Assembly: GCA_016295375.1 (NCBI GenBank)
Contig: JAEDLI010000033.1
Coordinates: forward strand, 1-22,005
Reading direction: 5' to 3'
DNA length: 22,005 bases
Origin: Fibrobacter sp.
GTDB lineage: Bacteria; Fibrobacterota; Fibrobacteria; Fibrobacterales; Fibrobacteraceae
Below the pieces are notes generated by a model. It did not search any database. It saw only the letters and a program-made list of their open reading frames with translations, and had not been told where the DNA came from. Shown piece by piece: positions 12,956-20,355 of this stretch. The number at the start of each line of letters is the position of its first letter. Position 1 is the stretch's first letter. The position numbers were made by a program, and so were the translations under genes.

Positions 12956-14454
12956 TGTCTGAACACATGACTCGTGAACAGTTGGACGCCGCCGCCAAGG
13001 TGGAACTCGAAAAGATTAAGGCTCTTCCGCAGCCCCTCAAGCCCAAGGACAAGACTGCTATTCCGGCTCAGCCGATGCCGCAGCTTGAACCCAGCTACCG
13101 TGCCCGCGTAATGGAGGAAGTGGCCCAGGGTTACACCGAAGCTCAGGCCATTGTGGAAGCCAACCGCTGCCTTGCTTGTAAGAAGCCGTTCTGCGTCGAA
13201 AGTTGCCCGGTGCACATCGACATTCCGGCCTTCATCGCAAAAATTGCCGAAGGCGACTTCAAGGCCGCTATCGCAAAGATTAAGGAAACCAGCTTGCTCC
13301 CGGCAATCTGCGGCCGCGTTTGCCCGCAGGAACGCCAGTGCCAGATGAACTGCACCATGGGCAAGATGCACAAGGACGTGAACCAGGCTGTGGCTATCGG
13401 CCGCCTGGAACGCTTTGCTGCCGACTACGAACGCAACAACGGTGGTGCTTCTGTGCCGGCCGTTAAGCCCGCTACCGGCAAGAAGGTGGCCGTGATCGGT
13501 TCCGGTCCTGCCGGCCTGGTGGTTGCTGCCGACGTGCGCCGCGAAGGCCACGACGTGACCATCTTCGAAGCTTTCCACAAGCTGGGTGGCGTGGTCCGCT
13601 ACGGTATTCCTGAATTCCGTCTGCCCAAGAAGATCGTTGACAACGAAATCGAATCTCTCGCTGCCATGGGCGTGAAGTTCGAGACCAACTTTGTGATTGG
13701 CCGTACCCGCAAGCTCAAGGACCTGATTGAAAAGGATGGCTTTGATGCCGTGTTCGTCGGTACCGGTGCTGGTCTTCCGCTGTTCATGAACATCGAAGGT
13801 GAAAACCTGGTGGGTGTGTTCGCCGCTAATGAATACCTGACCCGCGCAAACCTGATGCGCGCCTACGACCAGGAACATGCCGATACCCCGATGTGGCCCG
13901 GCAAGAACGTGGTCGTCCTCGGTGGCGGTAACGTCGCCATGGACGCTGCCCGTATGGCGCTGCGCCTCGGTGCCGAAAAGGTCCGCATCGTCTATCGCCG
14001 CAGCATGAACGAACTCCCGGCCCGTAAGGAAGAAGTTCTCCATGCCCAGGAAGAGGGTGTCGAATTCTGCGTTCTGCAGAACCCGGCCAAGATTCTTGGC
14101 GACGAAGCCGGCCACGTGCGCGGCATGCTCGTCGACAAGTACGAACTCGGCGAACCCGATGAAAAGGGCCGTCCGCGTCCGGTCAAGGTCGAAGGTGCAA
14201 GCTTCGAAATCGAATGCGACACCGTGCTCGTTGCTATCGGTAACGGTTCCAACCCGCTTATCAGCAACACCACGCCGGAACTCTCCGTTGACAAGAAGGG
14301 CCATATCCTTCTCGAAGATGCAACCGCCAACAAGACCTTTATGGAGAAGGTTTATGCCGGTGGTGACATCGTGCTGGGTGCCGCAACCGTGATCCTCGCC
14401 ATGGGTGAGGGGCGTCGTGCTGCCGCAGGCATCAATGAGTTCTTGAAAAAGTAG
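12955..14454 (+). CDS. nfnB: NfnB/GltA-type flavoprotein with two [4Fe-4S] clusters
   Basis: A 499-residue protein of the GltD/NfnB family. Eight cysteines in two groups, C72, C75, C80, C84 and C119, C123, C129, C133, fit two [4Fe-4S] clusters. GSGPAG (182-187) binds FAD, and GGGNVAMD (323-330) binds NADP(H). Paired with nfnA it should form the electron-bifurcating enzyme that couples NADH and reduced ferredoxin to NADP reduction in the anaerobic cytoplasm. Family members are often labelled glutamate synthase small subunit, but no GltB-type large subunit is present, which favours Nfn. AAGGAG lies eight bases before the ATG, inside the end of nfnA. Confidence 0.92.
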   Translation: MSEHMTREQLDAAAKVELEKIKALPQPLKPKDKTAIPAQPMPQLEPSYRARVMEEVAQGYTEAQAIVEANRCLACKKPFCVESCPVHIDIPAFIAKIAEGDFKAAIAKIKETSLLPAICGRVCPQERQCQMNCTMGKMHKDVNQAVAIGRLERFAADYERNNGGASVPAVKPATGKKVAVIGSGPAGLVVAADVRREGHDVTIFEAFHKLGGVVRYGIPEFRLPKKIVDNEIESLAAMGVKFETNFVIGRTRKLKDLIEKDGFDAVFVGTGAGLPLFMNIEGENLVGVFAANEYLTRANLMRAYDQEHADTPMWPGKNVVVLGGGNVAMDAARMALRLGAEKVRIVYRRSMNELPARKEEVLHAQEEGVEFCVLQNPAKILGDEAGHVRGMLVDKYELGEPDEKGRPRPVKVEGASFEIECDTVLVAIGNGSNPLISNTTPELSVDKKGHILLEDATANKTFMEKVYAGGDIVLGAATVILAMGEGRRAAAGINEFLKK

Positions 14455-14487
14455 GCCTTGCTATAAGCGTCGCATAGCTTCGTTCTC

Positions 14488-14522
14488 GGACCCTCGCTGT
14501 ACGCTTTGTACAGCTTCGGTCC
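14488..14522. repeat. Hairpin in the nfnB downstream region
   Basis: GGACC (14488-14492) pairs with GGTCC (14518-14522), and inside it GCTGTAC (14496-14502) with GTACAGC (14508-14514), around the loop GCTTT. No T run follows, so it is not a simple terminator. CTGCTCGCTTCT occurs nearby at 14535-14546 and again exactly at 14663-14674, so part of this non-coding stretch is duplicated. Confidence 0.6.
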
Positions 14523-14602
14523 TGCGGCCTCGCTCTGCTCGCTTCTAGCTTCGGCTGGGTTGAACGGACAATTCCGTTTTTTCTTCAAATCTTGGATTTG
14601 AT

Positions 14603-14630
14603 AAAAAAGATGGTTTCGGCCATCTTTTTT
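14603..14630 (+). terminator. Terminator of nfnAB
   Basis: A perfect 11-bp stem, AAAAAAGATGG (14603-14613) with CCATCTTTTTT (14620-14630), and a six-base loop. The A and T runs make it bidirectional. It lies about 150 bases behind the nfnB stop. A CAAATC-TTG-GATTTG hairpin (14586-14600) precedes it. Confidence 0.85.
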
Positions 14631-14701
14631 GCATTTTAGCTACGGGGGCTCGGCTCCTGGTCCTGCTCGCTTCTTTTTCAAGACCTAAAGCGTTATAAGA
14701 G

Positions 14702-14726
14702 GATGGCTTTGCGCCATCTTTTTTTT
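14702..14726 (+). terminator. Second terminator with the same stem core
   Basis: GATGGC (14702-14707) pairs with GCCATC (14713-14718) and is followed by eight T (14719-14726). The GATGG/CCATC core repeats that of the terminator at 14603-14630. Nothing coding lies between the two. Confidence 0.75.
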
Positions 14727-14804
14727 GTGGTCTTTTATTACACCGGAGCGAACGATAACTAAAAATTATTGTTTGTGCAAAAATATTATATTTGATGTTA
14801 TTGA

Positions 14805-15616
14805 ATGCTGAAGGTATATTGTAGGTTGGGATCAGCAGTCACAATATTTACGAAGGTGTTCAAAATAAAAAAGCTTTTTTCCTTGTCGTTTTTGTTGCTT
14901 TCGGCAACATTCCTTTTTGCCGCCTGTTCCGAGGACAGTTCGTCTTCTAACGATGCCGTTGTGCAAGAGCCGAACCCAGCCGCCAATGCAAATTCCATCG
15001 GAGAATCTCCGGAATGGGTGACGAAACTGCCCGAGGCGGACACCGCTAGGCAGCTCTTTGTGGTGGCCGCTTACGAAGGCACTACCGCATGGGTTTCGAT
15101 GCACAACAAGGACAAGTCGGGCAAGTGGCAGATGATTATGTCCACTCCCGGTTTTATCGGCAAGAACGGCCTAGGCAAGACAAAGGAAGGCGACGGCATG
15201 ACTCCCGTGGGCACCTTCAGGTTCAATCGCGCCTTTGGAAACTCCGAAGATCCGGGAACCGCATTTGAAACACCAGGGCCGATGGCGATACCTACTGGTC
15301 TGGCGACACGCGCGAAGGCAAGCATTATAACGAACTGGTGAGCCTCAAGGATGTTCCCGACCTGGACAAAGAAAACAGCGAGCGCATCGCCAATTACCCT
15401 ATTCATTACCAGTATTGCCTGAACATCAGTTACAACGCCGAGGGTACACCCGGCAGGGGCTCGGCGATTTTCTTGCACGTGTTCGACGACCGCAAGCCTT
15501 TTACGGGCGGCTGTGTGGCCATACCCTTGGACATGATGCGCTTTGTAATGCAGAACGTCTCCAAGGACTGCGTGGTGATTATTGGCTCGCTGGAAACCCC
15601 TGGCGGAAATTTCTAG
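14805..15616 (+). pseudogene. L,D-transpeptidase-like lipoprotein, frameshifted
   Basis: The first part (14805-15341) has a lipoprotein signal, KKLFSLSFLLLSATFLFAAC, and then LPEADTARQLFVVAA...WQMIMSTPGFIGKNGLGKTKEGDGMTPVGTFRFNRAFG, typical of the YkuD-like L,D-transpeptidase domain. Near 15276-15280 the match moves to the -1 frame: ADGDTYWSGDTREGKHYNEL continues there to GSAIFLHVFDDRKPFTGGCVAIP, with the catalytic His and the nucleophile Cys of T-G-G-C, and stops at 15616. One G missing from a GGGG run explains the shift. Neither piece alone has the whole active site, so the gene is probably dead, unless the shift is a sequencing error. The start may be GTG at 14856 rather than ATG at 14805; neither has a good ribosome binding site. 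Confidence 0.75.
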
Positions 15617-15750
15617 GGTGGGAAAACATCAGGGCCCCAGGCGAAATCCGCAAGGACCGCTGGTTTGACGTGCAGGGCCGCCTGTTGAAGGGAAAGCCCA
15701 CCGTCAAGGGAAAGTACCTGCACAACGGCAGGGTAGAAGTGGTAAAGTAA
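15617..15750 (+). other. Detached C-terminal sorting-type tail in a further -1 frame
   Basis: Directly behind the transpeptidase stop, the next -1 frame reads LGWENIRAPGEIRKDRWFDVQGRLLKGKPTVKGKYLHNGRVEVVK and stops at 15750. FDVQGR...KGKPTVKGKYLHNG is the kind of short conserved end I associate with secreted proteins of Fibrobacter and relatives. Joining it to the transpeptidase needs one more -1 shift at AAATTTC (15607-15613) just before the stop. It may be the original C-terminus of this gene or a remnant of another. It is convergent with queH, three bases away. Confidence 0.5.
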
Positions 15751-15753
15751 CGG

Positions 15754-16407
15754 TTATCCCTCGCCGCTTTCCCGCTTGGAATACACGCAGCCGCAGTAGT
15801 TCTGGCGGTAGAGATGGTATTCGGCGGAAAGTTCTATGGAACGCTTGTACCCCCCCTTCTTCTTGAAGTCGCTGGGGAGCCGCCTGATGCCGTAGATGTC
15901 GCATTGCTCCTGCACCACTTCGTTTAGCACCTGGGCATCCTTCATGGGGCTGATGGTGAGAGTGGTGGTGAAGTAGTCGGCGTTCAGTTCTTGTGCGATG
16001 CGGGCCGCTTCGGCAAGGCGGAGCTCGAAACACTTGCGGCAGCGCTTGCCGCCTTCGGGTTCTTTTTCCAGCCCACGGACGGCATCGTAAAACTTTTTCG
16101 GGTCGTATTCGCCCTCGATGAGTGTGACCGGATGTTTGGTCTTGAATTCTTTCACGAACCGCTTGATTTCTTCGACTCGGTGGCGGTATTCCTCGTCGGG
16201 TGCGATGTTCGGGTTGTAGTAGAAGAGCGTAATCTTGAAGTATTGCGACAGGTATTCGATGGTGTAGCTGCTGCAGGGGGCGCAGCAGGCGTGCAACAAC
16301 AGCGTCGGCACTTCGCCGGTGCGTTCCAGCCGGCGAATGATGTAGTCCAAGTCCCGCTGGTAGTTGTGCTTGGGGACTGCTCCCGTTTCCAAGGCCTTCT
16401 CCTGCAT
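15754..16407 (-). CDS. queH: Epoxyqueuosine reductase QueH
   Basis: A 217-residue protein of the QueH (DUF208) family, which performs the last step of queuosine synthesis, reducing epoxyqueuosine in tRNA. It replaces the cobalamin-dependent QueG. The cysteine pattern is complete: LLLHACCAPCSS (C41, C42, C45), GGKRCRKCFELRL (C123, C126) and the C-terminal YRQNYCGCVYS (C205, C207); these hold an iron-sulfur cluster and a redox-active disulfide. TTLTISPMKD (149-157) is a further family segment. The ATG at 16407 has AGGA eight bases upstream and follows the lpxA stop after ten bases, so it is the last gene of the membrane-protein/lpxA/queH unit. Confidence 0.94.
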   Translation of the reverse strand: MQEKALETGAVPKHNYQRDLDYIIRRLERTGEVPTLLLHACCAPCSSYTIEYLSQYFKITLFYYNPNIAPDEEYRHRVEEIKRFVKEFKTKHPVTLIEGEYDPKKFYDAVRGLEKEPEGGKRCRKCFELRLAEAARIAQELNADYFTTTLTISPMKDAQVLNEVVQEQCDIYGIRRLPSDFKKKGGYKRSIELSAEYHLYRQNYCGCVYSKRESGEG

Positions 16408-16417
16408 GTTTGCAATC

Positions 16418-17185
16418 CTACGGGCGAATGAGGGAACCGCCCCAGTGTTCGTCGAAAAATTCCTTGAATAGAGGATCGCCGCAGGTCTTGAGTTCGTCGA
16501 TGACTTCCTGGATGGGCCTTCCGCCGCGGTACAGGGCGCGGAAAGCTTTGTCTAGACCTGCGATGCGTTCTTCGGAAAATTCTTCGCCGTGGAGCTTCAG
16601 GGCGTGCAGGTTCAGGCCGCCCCACTTGAGCGGAGTCCCGAAGGCCTTGCTTGCCGGTGGCACGTCCTTTTCCACTTTCAGGGTTGCCCCTACGAAGGCG
16701 TAGGCTCCTACCTGGTTTCGCTGGGGCATTCCGACGTTTCCGCCCAGGGTGGCATGGCGCCCGATTCTGGCGTGGCCGCCCAGCTGGCATCCGTTAGAAA
16801 TTACCGCCCCTTCGTCGATAAAGCAGTCGTGACCCACATGGGAGTATGTCATGAGCAATACTTTGTCTGCAAGGCGGGTGACTCCACCGCCCTGTGCCGT
16901 GCCCCGGTTCAGGGTGCAGTATTCCCGGATTGTACAGTTCTCGCCGATTTCTAGCCGGGTGGGTTCTCCGGCATATTTCAGGTCTTGGGGTGGGGCCCCC
17001 AGGATTGCCCCGTCAAAAACGCGGGTGTTCTTGCCTATGGAAACGCCATCGTACACATGGACTCGGGTTTCCAGCACCACCCCTTCGGCAATTTCGGCTC
17101 CGGTATCAACAAGACACCAGGGGCCGATAGAAGCGGTCTCGTGGACTTTTGCAGAAGGGTGCACAAATGCGGAGGGGTGAACCAT
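16418..17185 (-). CDS. lpxA: UDP-N-acetylglucosamine O-acyltransferase LpxA
   Basis: A 255-residue left-handed beta-helix acyltransferase that carries out the first step of lipid A synthesis, moving a hydroxyacyl chain from ACP to UDP-GlcNAc. Hexapeptide repeats fill residues 3-175. The LpxA signature GAPPQDLKYAGEPTRLEIG (63-81), IREYCTLNRGT (86-96) and the catalytic His119 in SHVGHDC are all there. A helical C-terminal domain follows (LHALKLHGEEFSEERI...). It is one of the best markers of a Gram-negative envelope in this window. It lies 25 bases behind the small membrane-protein gene and ten bases ahead of queH. No Shine-Dalgarno is seen at the ATG at 17185, so translation may be coupled. 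Confidence 0.96.
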   Translation of the reverse strand: MVHPSAFVHPSAKVHETASIGPWCLVDTGAEIAEGVVLETRVHVYDGVSIGKNTRVFDGAILGAPPQDLKYAGEPTRLEIGENCTIREYCTLNRGTAQGGGVTRLADKVLLMTYSHVGHDCFIDEGAVISNGCQLGGHARIGRHATLGGNVGMPQRNQVGAYAFVGATLKVEKDVPPASKAFGTPLKWGGLNLHALKLHGEEFSEERIAGLDKAFRALYRGGRPIQEVIDELKTCGDPLFKEFFDEHWGGSLIRP

Positions 17186-17210
17186 GGCAGGGAATATAGC
17201 TAATGGAAGG

Positions 17211-17600
17211 CTAGAAATTCAGGGTGCCCACGGCCACGATCCAGAAACAGACGGCGCTCACCACGGCGAAGCTCCCCATGACGGTGCGTTCCTTGTAGCT
17301 GGTGCTGAAAAGAACCGTTGCCGTATAGAAGGTCACGTACAGCGCAAAGAAGAAGGCGAGAATCCGGGTGATGAGGAAGGGGATAATTTCGGGCAGGATT
17401 CCCCCTGCGCTAAGCAGCACGAACAGGGCCACGAACTGCAGGCAGGTCGGCACGATAAAGGCCTTGCGGAGTTCCGGCGGGATAACCCTGTGCTGGGCGT
17501 TCATGGCATAGGCCCCCCAGGGAGCACCGCAGGCAAGGGCGATGTTCAAGACGATGGAGGGCAAGAAGGCGACAGCTCCGATGGCGGCGGCGATAAACAT
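17211..17600 (-). CDS. Four-helix inner-membrane protein of unknown function
   Basis: A 129-residue protein with four hydrophobic segments: about 1-24, 48-67, 72-98 and 106-126. A loop with AMNAQHRVIPPELRK lies between the first two and STSYKER before the last. It has no recognised motif. The start is firm: GGAGAG lies just before the ATG at 17600 (GGAGAGTAATG). It is the first gene of a unit with lpxA and queH, 25 bases ahead of lpxA, so an envelope-related role is possible but only inferred. A strong terminator hairpin sits directly upstream at 17615-17655. Confidence 0.75.
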   Translation of the reverse strand: MFIAAAIGAVAFLPSIVLNIALACGAPWGAYAMNAQHRVIPPELRKAFIVPTCLQFVALFVLLSAGGILPEIIPFLITRILAFFFALYVTFYTATVLFSTSYKERTVMGSFAVVSAVCFWIVAVGTLNF

Positions 17601-17614
17601 TACTCTCCAAAGTT

Positions 17615-17655
17615 AAAAAAGACGCACCTAGGCAAAGGAGTAGCCTAGGTGCGTC
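17615..17655 (-). terminator. Terminator or attenuator directly before the membrane-protein/lpxA/queH unit
   Basis: A perfect 13-bp stem, GACGCACCTAGGC (17621-17633) with GCCTAGGTGCGTC (17643-17655), and a nine-base loop. Read on the minus strand it is followed by six T (17620-17615), the form of an intrinsic terminator. Only 14 bases separate the T run from the ATG at 17600, and the GGAGAG ribosome binding site lies within them. It may end the transcript of the gene at 17798-19327, or attenuate the operon. Confidence 0.85.
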
Positions 17656-17693
17656 AAGGGAGTGTTTGGGTATGCATTAAGATAGAATCTGGC

Positions 17694-17753
17694 AGGGCGT
17701 AAAGCCCATAGGTTGTATACTTTTCTGTTTACCCGTGTAACCATGAGTAAACA
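17694..17753. promoter_or_regulatory. Two inverted repeats in the leader/intergenic region
   Basis: TGTTTAC (17726-17732) and GTAAACA (17747-17753) form a 7-bp inverted repeat with a 14-base spacer, operator-like in form. GGGC-GTAAA-GCCC (17694-17706) is a second small hairpin. On the minus strand TATACA lies between them (17720-17715). They are upstream of the hairpin at 17621-17655. No clear -35/-10 pair could be chosen. Confidence 0.4.
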
Positions 17754-17797
17754 TTTCTTTTGAGGTGTTTTTTGAGAACAAAACAGGGCCTTTAGTC

Positions 17798-19327
17798 TCA
17801 AAACCGCACTTTTGCCTCGGCAAAACCCCGTAACGGGGTCAGGTGCAGGCGGTGTACGTCCTTGAAGGTGCAGACAAGGGAAATGTCCAGGTATTCTCCG
17901 GAAATAAGGAATTCCGAACGTAGGCGCATGTCGTCTCGGGGGCGACCCTTGGGAAGGATGAAGGTGAATTTTGTGTAACTTTGTCCAGAATCCATGAATT
18001 TTGAGGAAAATTCCAGGTGAGGAGGGTAGAAACCTTCGGGTCGGTCGTGCCGGACCCGGACAGAAGCCCCCAGAGCCCAGAGTTCCCAGGGAGTAAGGTT
18101 CAGGCCGCCTTTCCAGTCCGTCTGCCTGCAGTTGGAGCCTGCGTCTCGGCAGGTGGCGCTGGCGGAAAACCGCAAGAACTCGGGGCCTGATTCTGCCCCA
18201 AGTTTGAGCCGAACCGCCATGGTGTCGGCATCAAGAGGCTCTATAAGGGTCCCGTCTGCGGAGACTCTCGTGTCCAGGAGGTTGGGAGCTTTGACGGACA
18301 GGCTTTGCGACCCCCAGAGCCTGCTTCTTTGGATGGTCTTGCTCAAGCGGGCGTACCTGGGGAACTCCTCCCGATGGATATAGGCGGTGGTCCGCCAGCT
18401 GTAGGTGACGGCACCGCTCGGACCTGAGTTGCCGGCGCCGTTCTGACCCGCCTTGCTGATGGTTTTTCCGGCGTTTGCGTCGTCGCGTTCCTTCTTCTCG
18501 CCGCCGTGCAACTGCACCTTGATAAGCGGGAATTTCTGACCGTGCTGCCACCAGGAGGCCACCTGCCCGAAGGGGAATTTCGTCTGCATTCCGAAGGAGT
18601 GGATGCGGGCTTGTAGGCTGTCGGAGGCTTGCTGAATGTTGCCAAAACCGTGCCAGTAAAATGCTTCGACGCTGGCGATGCCCCGCCTGCCGTATCCCAG
18701 CCGGAACTGTGTCGTTTTGGCGGTGTCCAGAAGGCCCGCCACATGAAAGTTTCCGAAGGGGTAGAGGAGGGCGGTTCCCCAAAGGGTGTCCAGCGGGATC
18801 TGGCTGTGGAGTTCCCGTGTGGAAACGTCCCCGAAGTAGGCCTCGCTCCCCAGGTTCTTGTAGGCGAGAAGCTCCTGGGAGCCGAGCCTCAGGGTGTAGC
18901 GGTAGAACTGGACCTGCAGTTCTGTACGGTGACTTTCCAGGTGTCCCGTGGAATCGATTCGGCCTTTCCAGTCTATGTAGCCGTGAGGTGTAAGGTCTGG
19001 GCGCGTCGGGGCTTTCGCGGACTTCTTGCCGCTGGAAATTTTCCCTAGGGTGGAGCCTGCGCGGGTCTTGCCACTAGCCGTTTCGTCACAGGTTTCCTGG
19101 GCGTAGGTCTGTGCAAGGAGGCAAGCCTCCTCCTGGTTTCCTTCTTCCAGCAGGTCCAGGATTTCGGTAGCCTCTTCGACGGTAATGATTCCGTTGTCCC
19201 ACCAGTCGAAAACTTCCGATTCGCCTAGCGGGGCGGCAAGAACGGCCCCTTCCAGGGCAAAAAATGCCGCCGCAATGACGGATGAGCGCAGGACTCCAGC
19301 TTCTTTTTCGTGTCTATCTTTGGACAA
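17798..19327 (-). CDS. Unrecognised exported protein, probable outer-membrane barrel
   Basis: A 509-residue protein. The start is TTG at 19327: AGGAGG lies six bases upstream. After a basic N-terminal part comes a hydrophobic core, SSVIAAAFFALEGAVLA (15-31), a likely signal peptide. Residues 37-80 form a small acidic helical module (VFDWWDNGIITVEEATEILDLLEEGNQEEACLLAQTYAQETC). From about 110 the sequence alternates in short beta-like strands rich in Tyr, Trp, Gly and His (YIDWKGRIDS, QFYRYTLRLGSQEL, TTQFRLGYGRRGIASVEAFYWHGFG) and ends in AEAKVRF, an aromatic C-terminus as in outer-membrane barrels. A Gly/Asn/Ser-rich insertion lies at about 276-308. I know no family for it. It is divergent from rsmG. 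Confidence 0.75.
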   Translation of the reverse strand: MSKDRHEKEAGVLRSSVIAAAFFALEGAVLAAPLGESEVFDWWDNGIITVEEATEILDLLEEGNQEEACLLAQTYAQETCDETASGKTRAGSTLGKISSGKKSAKAPTRPDLTPHGYIDWKGRIDSTGHLESHRTELQVQFYRYTLRLGSQELLAYKNLGSEAYFGDVSTRELHSQIPLDTLWGTALLYPFGNFHVAGLLDTAKTTQFRLGYGRRGIASVEAFYWHGFGNIQQASDSLQARIHSFGMQTKFPFGQVASWWQHGQKFPLIKVQLHGGEKKERDDANAGKTISKAGQNGAGNSGPSGAVTYSWRTTAYIHREEFPRYARLSKTIQRSRLWGSQSLSVKAPNLLDTRVSADGTLIEPLDADTMAVRLKLGAESGPEFLRFSASATCRDAGSNCRQTDWKGGLNLTPWELWALGASVRVRHDRPEGFYPPHLEFSSKFMDSGQSYTKFTFILPKGRPRDDMRLRSEFLISGEYLDISLVCTFKDVHRLHLTPLRGFAEAKVRF

Positions 19328-19396
19328 AATAAGCCTCCTCTATGTATAGACTTATTTTTGTCCCGAAAAGTGCCTAAGTTTTTTTATTTTTTCATT

Positions 19397-20197
19397 ATGG
19401 CAAGTTCAAACTGGTCCAAGAAGCCTTTTTCTGCACGGTCCGATTCCTGCGTGGCGCGGCAACCCTTCCGCAATGCTTCTGCCGCAGGTCGTGACTTTGT
19501 GCCTCACTTGAAGGCACCACGTACCGACTTTCCGCTGTTTGGCGGCAAGCGGGTGAAGCCCTCGATTGAGGGACTGGACAAGCTCTTGCACTACTACGGT
19601 GTAGAGCTCCAGCCCGAGACCCTGAAGCAGATTTGGGAGTTCCACCAGTTGTTGCGGGCCAACAACGACGACCAAGACCTAACCCGCCTAAACGCTTTCG
19701 AGACCATGGTGGAGCGGCACTATGCCGACTGCACGCTCATAAACGCCTACGTACCCAAGTGGCCCGCCCGCATGATCGACGTGGGGAGCGGCGCCGGTTT
19801 CCCGGGAATTCCTCTGAAAATCGTGAATCCGGGGATTCGTCTTACGCTTTGCGAGCCTCGGCCGAATCGCATCAACTTCTTGAACATGGTCATCGAGAAG
19901 ATGGGCCTCAAGGGAATCGACGTTTTTGGCCACAAGGTCACCAGCCGCAGCATGACAATCCCCGTAGATGGCGTCATCAGCCGTGCTTTTGAACTGATGG
20001 AAAAGACCCTGCCCCGCATCGCCAATTCCTTGAAGGTGGGCGGCCGGGCATTCTTTATGAAGGGCCCTGCCGTGGCCGACGAACTCAAGATTTTTCACCC
20101 CGAAGATTTCGGCTACAAGTTCGTGGGCAAGCACTTCTACACTATTCCCAACAGCACCCAGGAGCGGGCACTGATTGTTCTGGAACGGGTGGAGTAG
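19397..20197 (+). CDS. rsmG: 16S rRNA (guanine527-N7)-methyltransferase RsmG
   Basis: A 266-residue RsmG (GidB), which methylates G527 of 16S rRNA with S-adenosylmethionine. The SAM motif is DVGSGAGFPGIPLKI (128-142), preceded by LTRLNAFETMVERHYADCTL (95-114) and followed by ISRAF (194-198) and the GGRAFFMKGP segment (215-224). The N-terminus carries about 55 extra residues, basic and rich in Ser/Arg/Pro (MASSNWSKKPFSARSDSC...), compared with the common length of about 210. The ATG at 19397 is chosen because the longer frame to 19310 runs into the divergent gene. There is no Shine-Dalgarno; the leader is T7-A-T6 as before nfnA. Part of the 3' end is duplicated at 21413-21444. Confidence 0.93.
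   Translation: MASSNWSKKPFSARSDSCVARQPFRNASAAGRDFVPHLKAPRTDFPLFGGKRVKPSIEGLDKLLHYYGVELQPETLKQIWEFHQLLRANNDDQDLTRLNAFETMVERHYADCTLINAYVPKWPARMIDVGSGAGFPGIPLKIVNPGIRLTLCEPRPNRINFLNMVIEKMGLKGIDVFGHKVTSRSMTIPVDGVISRAFELMEKTLPRIANSLKVGGRAFFMKGPAVADELKIFHPEDFGYKFVGKHFYTIPNSTQERALIVLERVE
20172..20193 (+). repeat. Direct repeat copy A, within the rsmG 3' end
   Basis: The 22 bases beginning TGATTGTTCTGGAACGGG, inside the last codons of rsmG, recur at 21423-21444 with one difference. Looser similarity extends the match left to 20162. Confidence 0.8.
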
Positions 20198-20247
20198 TTC
20201 GGTCCGTGCAGACTATCTGTTTTTACACATTTTTTTCATTCCGTCCC

Positions 20248-20275
20248 TTGCCAATTTTTGCAAATAAACTACATT
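20248..20275 (+). promoter_or_regulatory. Candidate promoter upstream of the PD-(D/E)XK gene
   Basis: TTGCCA (20248-20253), 16 bases, TACATT (20270-20275). Transcription would start near 20282 and run through the TGCAC-N9-GTGCA hairpin (20281-20299) and the terminator at 20301-20333 before reaching the gene at 20356. Confidence 0.5.
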
Positions 20276-20300
20276 CCTGATGCACTCCTGAAATGTGCAC

Positions 20301-20333
20301 AACGGCATCCGTAAAACGGGTGCCGTTCTTTTT
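20301..20333 (+). terminator. Terminator in the leader of the PD-(D/E)XK gene
   Basis: An 11-bp stem, AACGGCATCCG (20301-20311) with CGGGTGCCGTT (20317-20327), including one G-T pair, and loop TAAAA, followed by CTTTTT. It lies 104 bases behind rsmG and 22 bases ahead of the next start. It can end rsmG transcripts and also shields or attenuates the downstream gene. Confidence 0.85.
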
Positions 20334-20355
20334 AACCAAAGGAATATTGTGCACT

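Noticed and set aside
12679..14304. A 541-codon open frame on the minus strand across nfnA and nfnB.
   Set aside because: Its translation is His/Val/Gly-rich without any family motif, and nfnA/nfnB on the plus strand have clear cofactor motifs. Strong codon bias of highly expressed genes leaves the opposite strand open.
14352..14588. A 78-codon minus-strand frame beginning MKKKRNCPFNPAEARSEQSE.
   Set aside because: It translates the repeat/hairpin region and then the antisense of nfnB; no start signal is seen. It is better explained as repeat DNA.
15415..15750. An independent gene starting at TTG 15415.
   Set aside because: Up to about 15605 this frame is a shadow of the transpeptidase catalytic part; only the end after 15617 looks like protein.
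17656..17797. Riboswitch in the leader of the membrane-protein/lpxA/queH unit.
   Set aside because: I compared it by eye with preQ1 and c-di-GMP aptamers because of queH and found no match; only small hairpins are supported.
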